A stretch of 64,000 nt of DNA, from positions 3,596,001 through 3,660,000 of the forward strand of contig NZ_VLKF01000001.1 in assembly GCF_007994135.1 (NCBI RefSeq). The letters run 5' to 3'. Below the pieces are notes generated by a model that saw only the letters and a program-made list of their open reading frames with translations, ran no database searches and was not told the DNA's origin. The translations under genes and the position numbers were made by a program. Shown piece after piece: positions 1 to 7,566 of the stretch (position 1 is its first letter; each line of letters begins with the position of its first letter). The DNA comes from Modestobacter roseus. Lineage in GTDB: Bacteria; Actinomycetota; Actinomycetes; Mycobacteriales; Geodermatophilaceae.

Positions 1-699
1 GTCGTCGTCCAGCACGTAGTGCGAGTTCGCCCCGGCGATCCACAGCACCGGGCCGTCGTAGTGCGCGCCGGGCTCGGGCTCGGGGAACCGGCGCAGCTCG
101 CCCACGTCGCGGGCGAGGGTCTCCAGGTTCAGCCGCCAGCGCCAGCCCTCCTGGCCGTCACGGACCAGGCTCTGCAGCAGGAAGCCGCGGACCATGGGGC
201 TGCGCACCGCGTCGCGCAGCGCCCGATCGGCGTCCTCCCGGGTCTGCAGCGCCCCGACGTCGACCGCCTGCATCGCGGCGATGAACGCGGCGAACGGCGA
301 CTCCTCCTCGTCCGGGTCATCCGTCCGGCCGCCGGTCTCCGGGTAGTCGACCGGGGCGATGTCGACGACGACGAGGCCGCGCAGCAGCTCCGGCCAGCGC
401 AGCGCCAGCAGCATCCCGACCTTGCCGCCCATGGAGTGCCCGACCAGGGTCACCGGCTCGCCGAGCAGGGCGAGTTCGGCGGCGACGAACTCGGCCATGT
501 CGCCGTAGTCGACCCGGTCGGTCCACGGCGAGTGCCCGTGGTTGGGCAGGTCGAGCAGGGTGACCCGGTGCCCGTCCTCGGCCAGCGCCTTGGCGGCGGT
601 CGTCCAGTTGCGCCCCTGGCCGAAGAGTCCGTGCACGAAGACCACCCGCGGCCCGGAGTCGCCGAGCGTGCGGGCCGCCAGCCGGTTCGGGTCCGTCAT
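1..699 (-). CDS. Alpha/beta-fold hydrolase, C-terminus outside window
   Basis: The minus strand is open from an ATG at 699 to the window edge, giving 233 residues without a stop, so the C-terminus lies beyond the window. The protein reads MTDPNRLAARTLGDSG and then FVHGLFGQGRNW (oxyanion-hole HG motif), DLPNHGHSPW, and the nucleophile elbow GHSMGGKVG (Ser about residue 92). VVVDIAPVDYP follows, as in esterases of the YbfF type. This marks a serine hydrolase, probably a cytoplasmic esterase since no signal peptide is visible. The Asp and His of the triad should lie in the second half, partly outside the window. The substrate cannot be read from sequence. The gene is divergent from the ATPase gene starting at 796. 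Confidence 0.85.
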   Translation of the reverse strand, partial: MTDPNRLAARTLGDSGPRVVFVHGLFGQGRNWTTAAKALAEDGHRVTLLDLPNHGHSPWTDRVDYGDMAEFVAAELALLGEPVTLVGHSMGGKVGMLLALRWPELLRGLVVVDIAPVDYPETGGRTDDPDEEESPFAAFIAAMQAVDVGALQTREDADRALRDAVRSPMVRGFLLQSLVRDGQEGWRWRLNLETLARDVGELRRFPEPEPGAHYDGPVLWIAGANSHYVLDDD

Positions 700-795
700 G
701 CCCTCATCCCACCAGACCCGATGTCGCTGCCGGCGACCGTCGGTGCCCACGCCTACCGTCGACCCGCTCACCGCCGCCTCCCCGAGGAGATCCCC

Positions 796-2625
796 GTGCC
801 CGGACGCCGCCGGCGTGCCACCCGCTCGTCCACGGCCAGCACCTCACGGACGGCCGCGTCCGGGCAGGCCGCCCCGAGGAAGGCCGCGCCCGCCCGGAAG
901 GCGGCGCCGAAGAAGGCGGCACCGAAGAAGGCCGCAGCGAAGAAGGCCCCCGCGAAGAAGGCCCCCGCGAAGAAGGCCGCGCCGGCGCTGCCGGTCGCCG
1001 GGCCGGGGGAGCGGGTCTGGGTGCTCGCCGTCCCGTTCCGGGCGCCCGCGCCCGGCGCGAGCTGGCACGCCGGGCTGTCCGCGCACGTGTACGTCGGCGC
1101 ACGGCTGCCCGCGGCGCTGCAGCCGTACGACCCGCCGCCGCACAGCCTGGAGCGCTGGCTGGAGGACGAGCTCAACGCCGAGCCCCGCCCGCTGCGGGCG
1201 GCCCGGCCGATGACCCCGCGGGAGCAGCAGGTCATCGGGGCGGCCGTGATCGCGGCGCACGCGGCCGCCGGCGGGCGGATGTTCCTGCTCGGCGACGACC
1301 CCGGCGTCGGCAAGACCGGCACCGCGGTCCTCGCCGTCCAGCAGATCGCCCGGCAGCGGCCGGTGCAGCGGGTGCTCGTGGTGGCCGACCGCCCGGCGGC
1401 GATCACCGTGCCGCACTGGACCCGGTCGATCGGGGCCTTCGGCGACGCCGGGCTCCGCTGGTGCGTGACCACCTGGGACCGGCTGGGCAAGATCGCCGCC
1501 GCGACCAGGGCGCTCGGGCACGGCTTCGACGTCGTCATCGCCGACGAGGCGCACATGGTGCGGCACACGACCACCCAGCGTTGGAAGCACTGGAAGGCGG
1601 TCTCCGGCAGCGGCCGGGTCAAGGACGCCCCGTTCGTGCTGCTGGCGACGGCGACGCCCGCGCACACCCCGCTGGAGCTGCCCTACCTGGCGCCGCACTT
1701 CGCCGCGCTGCACGGGGAGCCGCTGCGGGAGTGGGCCGACCTGCCCACCCGGCTCGCGGCGCACGGGTTCCACGTGGAACGTGGCCGGTACGGCTGGACG
1801 TGGACCGAGGACGCCGACGAGCGCCGGGCCGACCTCGCCCGGCTGCGCAGCTGGCTCGCCGACACCGAGCCGCCGGCCACGCTGCACCGGCCGGCGCCGT
1901 GGGGCCCGGTGAGCGTCACCGGCACCCCGGTGGAGCTCACCCCGGCCGAGCGCGCGCAGTACGAGGCCGAGTGGTCGGAGTTCCGGGCGGAGATGCAGCT
2001 GGCCCGCCGCAAGCGGGAGACCGCCCGCGGGCGCGCGGCGCTGCTGCGGTTCCGGCAGAAGGCCGGGCTGATCCGGGCCGCCGCCACCGTCGACTGGGTG
2101 ACGGCCCAGGTGGAGGCCGACCGGCAGGTCGCCGTCTCGGTCGAGTTCGTCGAGACCGCCGCCGACCCGATCCGGGAGGCGCTGCTGGACGGCGGGATCG
2201 CCGTCGCCGGGATCTACGGGCGCGACCGGTTCGACGTCGAGGCCGAGCGGCTGCGGTTCCAGACCGGCGAGGCACCGGTGTGCGTGTTCACCGTGACCGC
2301 CTCGATCAGCCTGCACGCCGGCGAGCAGCTGCCCGGCGGCCTCGTCGCCTCGACCACGCCGCGGGTCGGGCTGTTCCACCAGCCACGGTTCTCCGGCATC
2401 GCCGCCCGCCAGGTCACCGGCCGCACGCACCGCGACCACCAGGTCTCGCCCTGGCGGGTGGCGTTCGCTGCGGACACCGTGGAGGAGGACGTCGCCCGGG
2501 TCATGGTCGAACGGCTCGCGGTCACCGGGTCGACGGCGGGCGGCGACACCGCCGGGCTGCAGCAGATCGCCGAACTGCTGGACGCCGACTGGCTGCCGGC
2601 GACGTCGCTGACGGGCGCTGACTGA
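796..2625 (+). CDS. SNF2-like DEAD/DEAH ATPase with N-terminal Lys/Ala-rich tail
   Basis: The start is taken as GTG 796 because GAGGAGA (784-790) sits 5 nt upstream; an in-frame ATG at 721 lacks a clear ribosome site. The 609-residue protein opens with a basic stretch and then KKAAP/KKAPA repeats (residues about 35-63), resembling the tails of histone H1-like and actinobacterial HU proteins. An SF2 ATPase follows: an atypical Walker A GDDPGVGKT, a Walker B DEAH followed by MVRHTTTQ, motif III-like LLATATPAHT, and motif VI GRTHRDHQ with the arginine finger. No nuclease or zinc-finger domain is evident. SNF2-family proteins translocate on double-stranded DNA and remodel bound proteins; the basic tail suggests nucleoid association, which is inference. 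Short phage- or plasmid-encoded helicases look similar. The gene contains a perfect parS site. Confidence 0.75.
   Translation: MPGRRRRATRSSTASTSRTAASGQAAPRKAAPARKAAPKKAAPKKAAAKKAPAKKAPAKKAAPALPVAGPGERVWVLAVPFRAPAPGASWHAGLSAHVYVGARLPAALQPYDPPPHSLERWLEDELNAEPRPLRAARPMTPREQQVIGAAVIAAHAAAGGRMFLLGDDPGVGKTGTAVLAVQQIARQRPVQRVLVVADRPAAITVPHWTRSIGAFGDAGLRWCVTTWDRLGKIAAATRALGHGFDVVIADEAHMVRHTTTQRWKHWKAVSGSGRVKDAPFVLLATATPAHTPLELPYLAPHFAALHGEPLREWADLPTRLAAHGFHVERGRYGWTWTEDADERRADLARLRSWLADTEPPATLHRPAPWGPVSVTGTPVELTPAERAQYEAEWSEFRAEMQLARRKRETARGRAALLRFRQKAGLIRAAATVDWVTAQVEADRQVAVSVEFVETAADPIREALLDGGIAVAGIYGRDRFDVEAERLRFQTGEAPVCVFTVTASISLHAGEQLPGGLVASTTPRVGLFHQPRFSGIAARQVTGRTHRDHQVSPWRVAFAADTVEEDVARVMVERLAVTGSTAGGDTAGLQQIAELLDADWLPATSLTGAD
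898..984 (+). repeat. In-frame 15-bp repeats coding for the Lys/Ala tail
   Basis: About six imperfect 15-bp units of the form AAGAAGGCSSCNSCG encode KKA(A/P)(A/P) pentapeptides. Two neighbouring units (around 940-969) are identical. The copy number could change by slippage, altering tail length. Confidence 0.8.
1767..1780. promoter_or_regulatory. parS site inside the SNF2-like gene
   Basis: GTTCCACGTGGAAC is a perfect 14-bp palindrome identical to the core of the sites next to parA. ParB of the same replicon (43911-44963) is expected to load here. This site lies about 50 kb from oriC. Confidence 0.85.
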
Positions 2626-2628
2626 CCG

Positions 2629-3990
2629 TCAGCGGGTGATGTCCCAGGCGTCCCGCACCTGGCTCGCGCTCAGCACCGAGTTGTAGATGCTGACGTGCGC
2701 CAGCGACCCGGCGAAGTACCGGCTGGTGGGCGCCGACGGCCAGGTGTTGAGGTTGTCGTAGCCGATCCGCCAGAACCCGGTGATCGACTCCGCGGCCGGT
2801 GCCGAGCCGCTCGCGACCAGGCTGCCGTCGACGTAGAGCCGCAGGCCGGTGCCGGCGGAGAACGACGCGGTCACCAGGTGCCACCCGCCGTCGTTGTAGG
2901 TGCGCGGACTGGTCACCGTGTAGATCGACCCGTTGTAGACGCCGAACACCAACTGCCCGGCGTTGGTCAGGTAGACGTGCCGGTCGTAGCTGCTGGACAG
3001 GTCGCCGTTCGTGCCGTTCCCGAAGCCGATCAGCTTCCCGCCGCGGTTGGTCGTGGTCCGGAACCACAGCTGCACCGTGAAGGTCTGCGGGTTGGTGACC
3101 GCCTGCGTCGTCCAGATCGCTCCGCTCGAGCCGTCGAACTGCACCGCCCGCTCCTCGTTGGGGCCGCAGGCCGGACCGTCCGGGACGCTGGTCAGGCCGC
3201 GCGGGCTGTAGGTGCCGTTGGCCGCGCTGCCGGCGGTGCCCGTGGTCGCGGCCGTGGTCCCCGAGCGTTCCTGCATCCGGTAGTAGTGCGTCGCCCGGTT
3301 CGCACTGCCGACGTCCGAGCAGTTCCACACGGCCGCGACGGGCAGGGTCAGCCGGGGGGTGGCCGTGGTGTCGGAGAAGCGCGCCGCCGCACCGGGCAGC
3401 GCGAGGGTGAGCAGGGCGGCGGTGGTGAGCACGGCACCGCGACGGAGCCCGCGCCCGGTGGACGGCGGGCCGGCCGGGAGGTCGTCGTCCGGACGGCGGT
3501 GCAGCAGTGCCAGGGCAAGCAGCACGGCCAGCCCGGCGGCGGTGCCGACCAGCGGCCAGACCCGTCGCTCGGCGAGCCAGACGACCGGCTCCCCGACCAG
3601 CGGCAGCCGGAAGGAGACGGCGCCGTGGACCGCCGCGGGGGCGACGAGGCTGCTGTCGGCCGCGGGGTTGGCGTCGCCCTTGAGCTGCAGGCCGGCGGCG
3701 TCGACGGCGACCAGCCGGTGCAGGCGCAGGCGGCCGGGCAGGTCCGGGTCGTCGACGAGCAGCACCGCCCCGGGTTCGAGCGCCGCGCTGTCGACCGGCC
3801 GGACCACGGCGACGTCACCGGGGGCGAGGGCCGGCGCCATGGAGCCGGACATCACCACGGTGGACTGCCAGCCGACGAGGGCGGGGACCAGCGAGGCGGC
3901 GAGCAGGAGCGCGAGCGCGCCGAGCGCGATGCGGCTCAGCGTGCTGACGGCGAGGGCGGCCCAGCCGTGCCGCCACGAGGGGGTGGTCAT
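2629..3990 (-). CDS. SipW-like signal peptidase I fused to a LamG domain
   Basis: This 453-residue protein starts at ATG 3990, overlapping the TasA-like stop by 4 bp (ATGA). A first membrane segment (about 16-40) is followed by an S26 peptidase domain with MSGSM (catalytic Ser50), LHRLVAV (His91 in place of the bacterial Lys, as in SipW and ER-type signal peptidases) and LKGDAN (103-108). A second membrane segment lies at about 147-164. A third hydrophobic stretch (184-202) is followed by AAARFSDTT, which itself looks like a SipW-dependent cleavage region, and then by a LamG/concanavalin-like domain (about 275-450). The peptidase half should process the upstream TasA-like protein. The LamG half would be outside the membrane and bind carbohydrate or protein. 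SipW homologues are usually about 190 residues, so the fusion is unusual. Confidence 0.85.
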   Translation of the reverse strand: MTTPSWRHGWAALAVSTLSRIALGALALLLAASLVPALVGWQSTVVMSGSMAPALAPGDVAVVRPVDSAALEPGAVLLVDDPDLPGRLRLHRLVAVDAAGLQLKGDANPAADSSLVAPAAVHGAVSFRLPLVGEPVVWLAERRVWPLVGTAAGLAVLLALALLHRRPDDDLPAGPPSTGRGLRRGAVLTTAALLTLALPGAAARFSDTTATPRLTLPVAAVWNCSDVGSANRATHYYRMQERSGTTAATTGTAGSAANGTYSPRGLTSVPDGPACGPNEERAVQFDGSSGAIWTTQAVTNPQTFTVQLWFRTTTNRGGKLIGFGNGTNGDLSSSYDRHVYLTNAGQLVFGVYNGSIYTVTSPRTYNDGGWHLVTASFSAGTGLRLYVDGSLVASGSAPAAESITGFWRIGYDNLNTWPSAPTSRYFAGSLAHVSIYNSVLSASQVRDAWDITR

Positions 3991-4592
3991 CGCTGCTGCG
4001 CCTCCCACGCGAAGGTGACCGTCGCCGAGGCGCCCTTGACGCTGGCCGGCGCGTTGGCCGACAGCGAGAAGCTCACCCGGTACGTGCGCCGCTCCGCGGT
4101 GGCCCCTCCGGTCGTGTCCCAGGGCAGGACCCCCTGGGCGTAGGTGGTGCCGAACGACGCGAGGGTCGACGTCACCGTCGACGTGGTGGGCGTGAACGCG
4201 GCACAGTCGTCGTTCACCCCGCCGCCGGTACCGGCGGTCCAGGTGAAGGTGAGGCTGCTCGGCAACGCCGTGGCGGTGGCCGACCGGTCCTTGACGTAGA
4301 GCCGCACCTGGGCGGGCACCGAACCGGTGGAGGTGACGGCGACGCACTCGGTGTAGGTCTCGCCGGGGCGCAGTGCCGGCAGGGCGACCGTGCCGAGACC
4401 CTCGATCTCGTTGCCGACCGCGACCGTGCCGGTGGTGACGCCGGCGGCGATCGGGGTGGTCGAGGCGGCGAAGCCGGCGTAGGCGGCCTGCCAGACGAGC
4501 GCAGCCGCGAGGACGAGCGCCCCGGCCGTGGACACGACGACCGCGCGGCGCGTCGTGCGACGGCTGGGACGGCGGAGGGTCACCCTCGTCAT
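3987..4592 (-). CDS. TasA/camelysin-like protein with SipW-dependent signal
   Basis: The 201-residue product starts at ATG 4592 (GGAGAG is 6 nt upstream). A basic N-terminus (MTRVTLRRPSRRTTRR) precedes a hydrophobic segment (17-40) ending in AYAGFAASTT, the pattern of SipW-dependent signals where cleavage falls near A-x-A. The remainder is a Thr/Val-rich beta-sandwich sequence with two Cys residues and no catalytic motif. In Bacillus, TasA and CalY are secreted by SipW and form matrix fibres. By analogy this is a secreted surface or matrix protein processed by the peptidase encoded directly downstream, with which it overlaps by 4 bp. The fibre role is inference. Confidence 0.75.
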   Translation of the reverse strand: MTRVTLRRPSRRTTRRAVVVSTAGALVLAAALVWQAAYAGFAASTTPIAAGVTTGTVAVGNEIEGLGTVALPALRPGETYTECVAVTSTGSVPAQVRLYVKDRSATATALPSSLTFTWTAGTGGGVNDDCAAFTPTTSTVTSTLASFGTTYAQGVLPWDTTGGATAERRTYRVSFSLSANAPASVKGASATVTFAWEAQQR

Positions 4593-4650
4593 GCCTGGCT
4601 CTCCGGGGCTCCGGGGGAGTCGACCGGAGCGGCCACCTCCTGCCCCCGCG

Positions 4651-4714
4651 ACGCTAGGGCCGGGCGATCCAGGGTGGAAGACTCCGGGTGACTGTGCCAC
4701 TCCGCAGGGTGACT
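4651..4714 (-). promoter_or_regulatory. Candidate promoter and direct repeats for the tasA/sipW-like operon
   Basis: On the minus strand a TAGCGT -10 element occupies 4656-4651, about 60 bp before the start codon. Two identical octamers, GGGTGACT on the plus strand, lie at 4686-4693 and 4707-4714, exactly 21 bp apart and just upstream of the expected -35. Two helical turns of spacing suggests a tandem activator site. The regulator is unknown. Confidence 0.45.
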
Positions 4715-4772
4715 ACCTGGGAGGGGGTGCGCCCCTCAGCCGGGTGGCCCGGTGACGCAGCGTCGACCGACC

Positions 4773-5231
4773 TCAGGCCGCGGGGACCGCCAGGCGCATC
4801 GGCAGGTGCGGGATGCCGTCCTCGAGGTAGTCCGGGCCCGACCGGCGGAAGCCGAACCGCTCGTACCAGCCCTCCAGGTACGCCTGCGCGCCGATGTCGA
4901 CGGTGCGGCCGGCGCACAGTTCGAGACCACGGCGGACGAGCTCCGCGGAGAGCCCCCGCCCCCGCGCGCCCACCGCGGTGGCCACCCGGCCGATGGCGCG
5001 GTCCTCGCCGTTGTGCAGCACGCGGATCGTGGCCAGCACCGCCCCGTCGCCGTCGTCGTCGGCGAACCAGAGGTGCTCGGTGGTCGGCTCGGTGTCCCGA
5101 CCGTCGAGCTCCGGGTAGGGGCAGGCCTGCTCGACGACGAAGACGTCGACCCGCAGCCGGAGGATGCCGTACAGCTCGGCGGGGGTCAGCTCGGCGAACG
5201 GCGCCTGGCGCAGGCGGGGTGCATCGGTCAC
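4773..5231 (-). CDS. elaA: ElaA-type GNAT N-acetyltransferase
   Basis: The 152-residue single-domain protein has the ElaA signature LRVDVFVVEQACPYPELDGRD near residues 27-47. The GNAT motif A region follows (IGRVATAVGARGRGLSAELV, acetyl-CoA pyrophosphate-binding R/Q-x-x-G-x-G/A variant GARGRG), then YERFGFRRSGPDYLEDGIPH at the C-terminus. Length and domain order match the ElaA family. It is expected to be a cytosolic acetyl-CoA-dependent acetyltransferase; the physiological substrate of the family is not established. It stands alone between the tasA-like promoter and the flotillin operon. Confidence 0.88.
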   Translation of the reverse strand: MTDAPRLRQAPFAELTPAELYGILRLRVDVFVVEQACPYPELDGRDTEPTTEHLWFADDDGDGAVLATIRVLHNGEDRAIGRVATAVGARGRGLSAELVRRGLELCAGRTVDIGAQAYLEGWYERFGFRRSGPDYLEDGIPHLPMRLAVPAA

Positions 5232-5286
5232 CGCCGCATGGTCGCAAGCCCTCGGGCCGCCGCCCGCCGCAGGTGGTCGCGGTGGG

Positions 5287-6825
5287 TCAGTCGCGGGCCG
5301 GCGCGGCCCCGTTGCCGTCCAGCGGCACGCGGGTCACCGGGGTGGCGTCGCCCACGCTGTCCGCGGCCCCGCTGCCGAGCCGCTTCAGCAGCGCGCCGAC
5401 GTCCAGCCCGGTGAGGTCGCCGGACAGCTGCAGCCCCTGGGCCACGTTCGCCGCCACCGACCGGCCCAGCGAGCCGGCGCCGTCGGCGGAGATGACCGTC
5501 ATCTTGTCCACCGCCGAGAGCGGTGCCGACGCCGCGGCCACCACGTCGGGCAGCACCTTGACCAGCAGGTCCAGGATCGCCGCCTCGCCGTAGCTGGCGA
5601 ACGCCTCGGACCGCGCGTCCATCGCCTCGGCCTCCGCCTTGCCCCGGGCCAGGATCGCGGCGGCCTCGGCGGTGCCCTCCCGCTCGACGGCGTCGGCGAT
5701 CGCCTGGCGGCGCTGCTTCTCCGCCTCACCGCGCTTGGCGCCCTCGATCGCCTCGGCCTCGGCCAGCGCCGACCGGCGGGCCCGCTCGCCCTCACCGGAC
5801 AGCCGCGCCTGCTCGGCGGCGGCCTGGGCGGCGGCGATGGTGGCCTGCCGCTGCGCCTCGGCGGAGAGGATCGCGGAGTTCTTCCGGCCCTCGGCCTCCT
5901 GCTCCACCCGGTAGCGCTCGGCGTCGGCCGGACGGCGGACCTTGGTGTCCAGCTGGGCCTGGGTCAGCGCGGCGGTCCGCTCGGCGACCTTCTCCTGGGC
6001 GGTGAGGACCTCCTGGTCCTGCGCGGCCTGGGCGAGCGGGCCGGCCGCGGCCGCGCGGGCCTTGGCGGCGTCGATCTCCGCGTCGATCTCGGCCTGCTTG
6101 AGCTGCAGCTGGCGCTGGGAGACCGCGATCGCCTCGTCGGCGAGCAGCTGCTCCTGCTGGGCGGCCTGCCGAGCCCGGGCCTCGGCGATGCTCGCCTCCT
6201 TGAGCACCCGGGCGGCCTCCGGCCGGCCCAGGTCGGCGAGGTAGGTGCCCTCGGCCTGGATGTCCTGCAGCTGGAAGGTGTCCAGCACCAGCCCCTGACC
6301 GGTGAGGGAGGACTCGGCCTCCTCGGCGACGGCGGAGGCGAACGCGGCCCGGTCGCGGATGATCTCCTCGATCGTCAGCCGGCCGACGATCGACCGCAGC
6401 GCACCGGCCAGCACCTCCGAGGTGAAGGTGTCGATGCCCTCCTGCTGGGCCAGGAAGCGCTGGGCGGCGGCGCGGATGGCGCCCTCGTTGCCGCCCACCT
6501 TGACGATGGCGACGCCCTCGAGGTCGCACTTGACCCCCTGCAGGCTCACCGCGCCCCGGATGCCGACCGGGATGCGCCGGCTGGACAGGTCGATGGAGTG
6601 CAGCTTCTGCACCACCGGCAGCACGAAGACGCTCGCCCCCATGACCACCTTCTGCCCGGACATGTCCCGGCTGACCGCGCCGTCCGTACCGGTGACCGAG
6701 CGGCCCTGCCGGCCGGTGACCAGGAACGCCTGGTTCGGGCCGGCCACCTTGATCCGGGACAGCACGAGGAGCACCAGCAGGACGACCAGGACGGCGATGC
6801 CGCCGATCGCGTAGAGCAGGGTCAT
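5287..6825 (-). CDS. Flotillin-like SPFH-domain membrane protein
   Basis: The 512-residue protein begins with a hydrophobic hairpin or transmembrane segment (about 4-24), then an SPFH/band-7 domain (about 30-200), followed by a long Ala/Glu/Arg/Gln-rich coiled coil (about 200-400) with repeated AEA and QAE patterns. It ends in a Gly/Ala-rich tail. This is the flotillin/YqiK-FloT architecture, forming oligomeric scaffolds in the cytoplasmic membrane. The start ATG at 6825 overlaps the NfeD stop by 4 bp. Flotillins and NfeD partners are commonly encoded together, which supports the call. No enzymatic activity is expected. Confidence 0.92.
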   Translation of the reverse strand: MTLLYAIGGIAVLVVLLVLLVLSRIKVAGPNQAFLVTGRQGRSVTGTDGAVSRDMSGQKVVMGASVFVLPVVQKLHSIDLSSRRIPVGIRGAVSLQGVKCDLEGVAIVKVGGNEGAIRAAAQRFLAQQEGIDTFTSEVLAGALRSIVGRLTIEEIIRDRAAFASAVAEEAESSLTGQGLVLDTFQLQDIQAEGTYLADLGRPEAARVLKEASIAEARARQAAQQEQLLADEAIAVSQRQLQLKQAEIDAEIDAAKARAAAAGPLAQAAQDQEVLTAQEKVAERTAALTQAQLDTKVRRPADAERYRVEQEAEGRKNSAILSAEAQRQATIAAAQAAAEQARLSGEGERARRSALAEAEAIEGAKRGEAEKQRRQAIADAVEREGTAEAAAILARGKAEAEAMDARSEAFASYGEAAILDLLVKVLPDVVAAASAPLSAVDKMTVISADGAGSLGRSVAANVAQGLQLSGDLTGLDVGALLKRLGSGAADSVGDATPVTRVPLDGNGAAPARD

Positions 6826-7376
6826 GACGCGGTGCCTCCGGGGCTGGCAGGGGGACCGTCGGGGGCGGTGGAGACCACCTCGACGGAGGTGTCGGACGGG
6901 GTGTCGACGACGTACACGGGGGTGCCCGCGGGCAGCGGGACGGCGCTGCGGGCGTGGTACTTGAGCTGCTGGCCGGCGACGCTGAGCCGCACCTCGCCGA
7001 ACCCGCCGGCCGGCACGCCGGAGACGACGACGCCCTGGGCGCCGAGCAGCCGGTCGCTGGTCAGGGTGGGCTCGGTCGGCATGTCCCGCAGCGAGGCCGA
7101 CAGCCGGATCGCCCCGGCCGCCAGCGGCAGCGCGACCACCAGGCCGCCGACGACGGCGAGCAGGACGGTCAGGGCACCGGCCAGTGGCGGCAGCAGGGCG
7201 GTCACCGCCGCGCCACCGAAGCCGACGCCGCCGACGAAGGCCGCGATCGCCGGGAGCGAGAAGGGGCCGTCGGCGTCCCCGCCGAACTCGCCGATCTCGC
7301 CGACCACGAGGGCGAGCACCAGCACGAGCAGGCCGAACCCGCCGACGGCGAGGAAGGCGACCGCGATCGGGTCCAC
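6822..7376 (-). CDS. NfeD-like membrane protein (flotillin partner)
   Basis: The 184-residue protein has an N-terminal transmembrane helix (about 4-27), then two or three further hydrophobic helices (about 43-92), and a C-terminal soluble segment (about 105-165). The soluble part contains LLGAQGVVVSGVPAGGFGEVRL and ends with VYVVDTPSD, matching the OB-fold NfeD domain. It is the short NfeD form without the ClpP-like protease domain. The Asp/Gly-rich loop after helix 1 (GEIGEFGGDADG) is typical of actinobacterial members. It is the first gene of the two-gene flotillin operon. Confidence 0.85.
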   Translation of the reverse strand: MDPIAVAFLAVGGFGLLVLVLALVVGEIGEFGGDADGPFSLPAIAAFVGGVGFGGAAVTALLPPLAGALTVLLAVVGGLVVALPLAAGAIRLSASLRDMPTEPTLTSDRLLGAQGVVVSGVPAGGFGEVRLSVAGQQLKYHARSAVPLPAGTPVYVVDTPSDTSVEVVSTAPDGPPASPGGTAS

Positions 7377-7473
7377 GTGCCCTCCTCCTGGGTCCGGCGG
7401 ACAGGTTCGCAGGTCAGCGCGTCGTGATCAAGCAGAGCCCGCGAACGGGTGAACGCCGGCCAGGGGGCGGTGT

Positions 7474-7479
7474 TAGCGT
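7474..7479 (+). promoter_or_regulatory. Candidate -10 element of the thi operon
   Basis: TAGCGT at 7474-7479 lies 6 bp before the first bases of the TPP riboswitch, so transcription would begin at the riboswitch itself. The surrounding TTAGCGTCGC is repeated in the dnaA leader (50028-50037). Confidence 0.5.
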
Positions 7480-7484
7480 CGCGG

Positions 7485-7562
7485 ACCGACACGGGGTGTC
7501 CCGCCCGGGACTGAGAGCACACCCGTCGAACCTGCTCCAGTTCGCACTGGCGAAGGGATGTC
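7485..7562 (+). ncRNA. TPP riboswitch (THI element) upstream of thiM
   Basis: The conserved blocks occur in order: ACACGGGGTGTC (7490-7500), GGGACTGAGAGCACACCC (7507-7524), GAACCTGCTCCAG (7528-7540) and CTGGCGAAGGGA (7547-7558). CTGAGA contacts the pyrimidine and GAACCTG the pyrophosphate-binding side of the known fold. The 3' arm GAAGGGA also serves as the thiM ribosome site, so ligand binding would hide the site and stop translation. Its neighbours are thiamine genes, as expected. Confidence 0.95.
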
Positions 7563-7566
7563 ACGC

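Noticed and set aside
895-990. Possible CRISPR-like repeats
   Set aside because: The 15-bp units are in frame, contiguous and code for the Lys/Ala tail; there are no spacers.
5164-7452. A 762-codon open frame on the plus strand across the flotillin region
   Set aside because: It mirrors flotillin and NfeD, which carry clear SPFH and NfeD motifs on the other strand.
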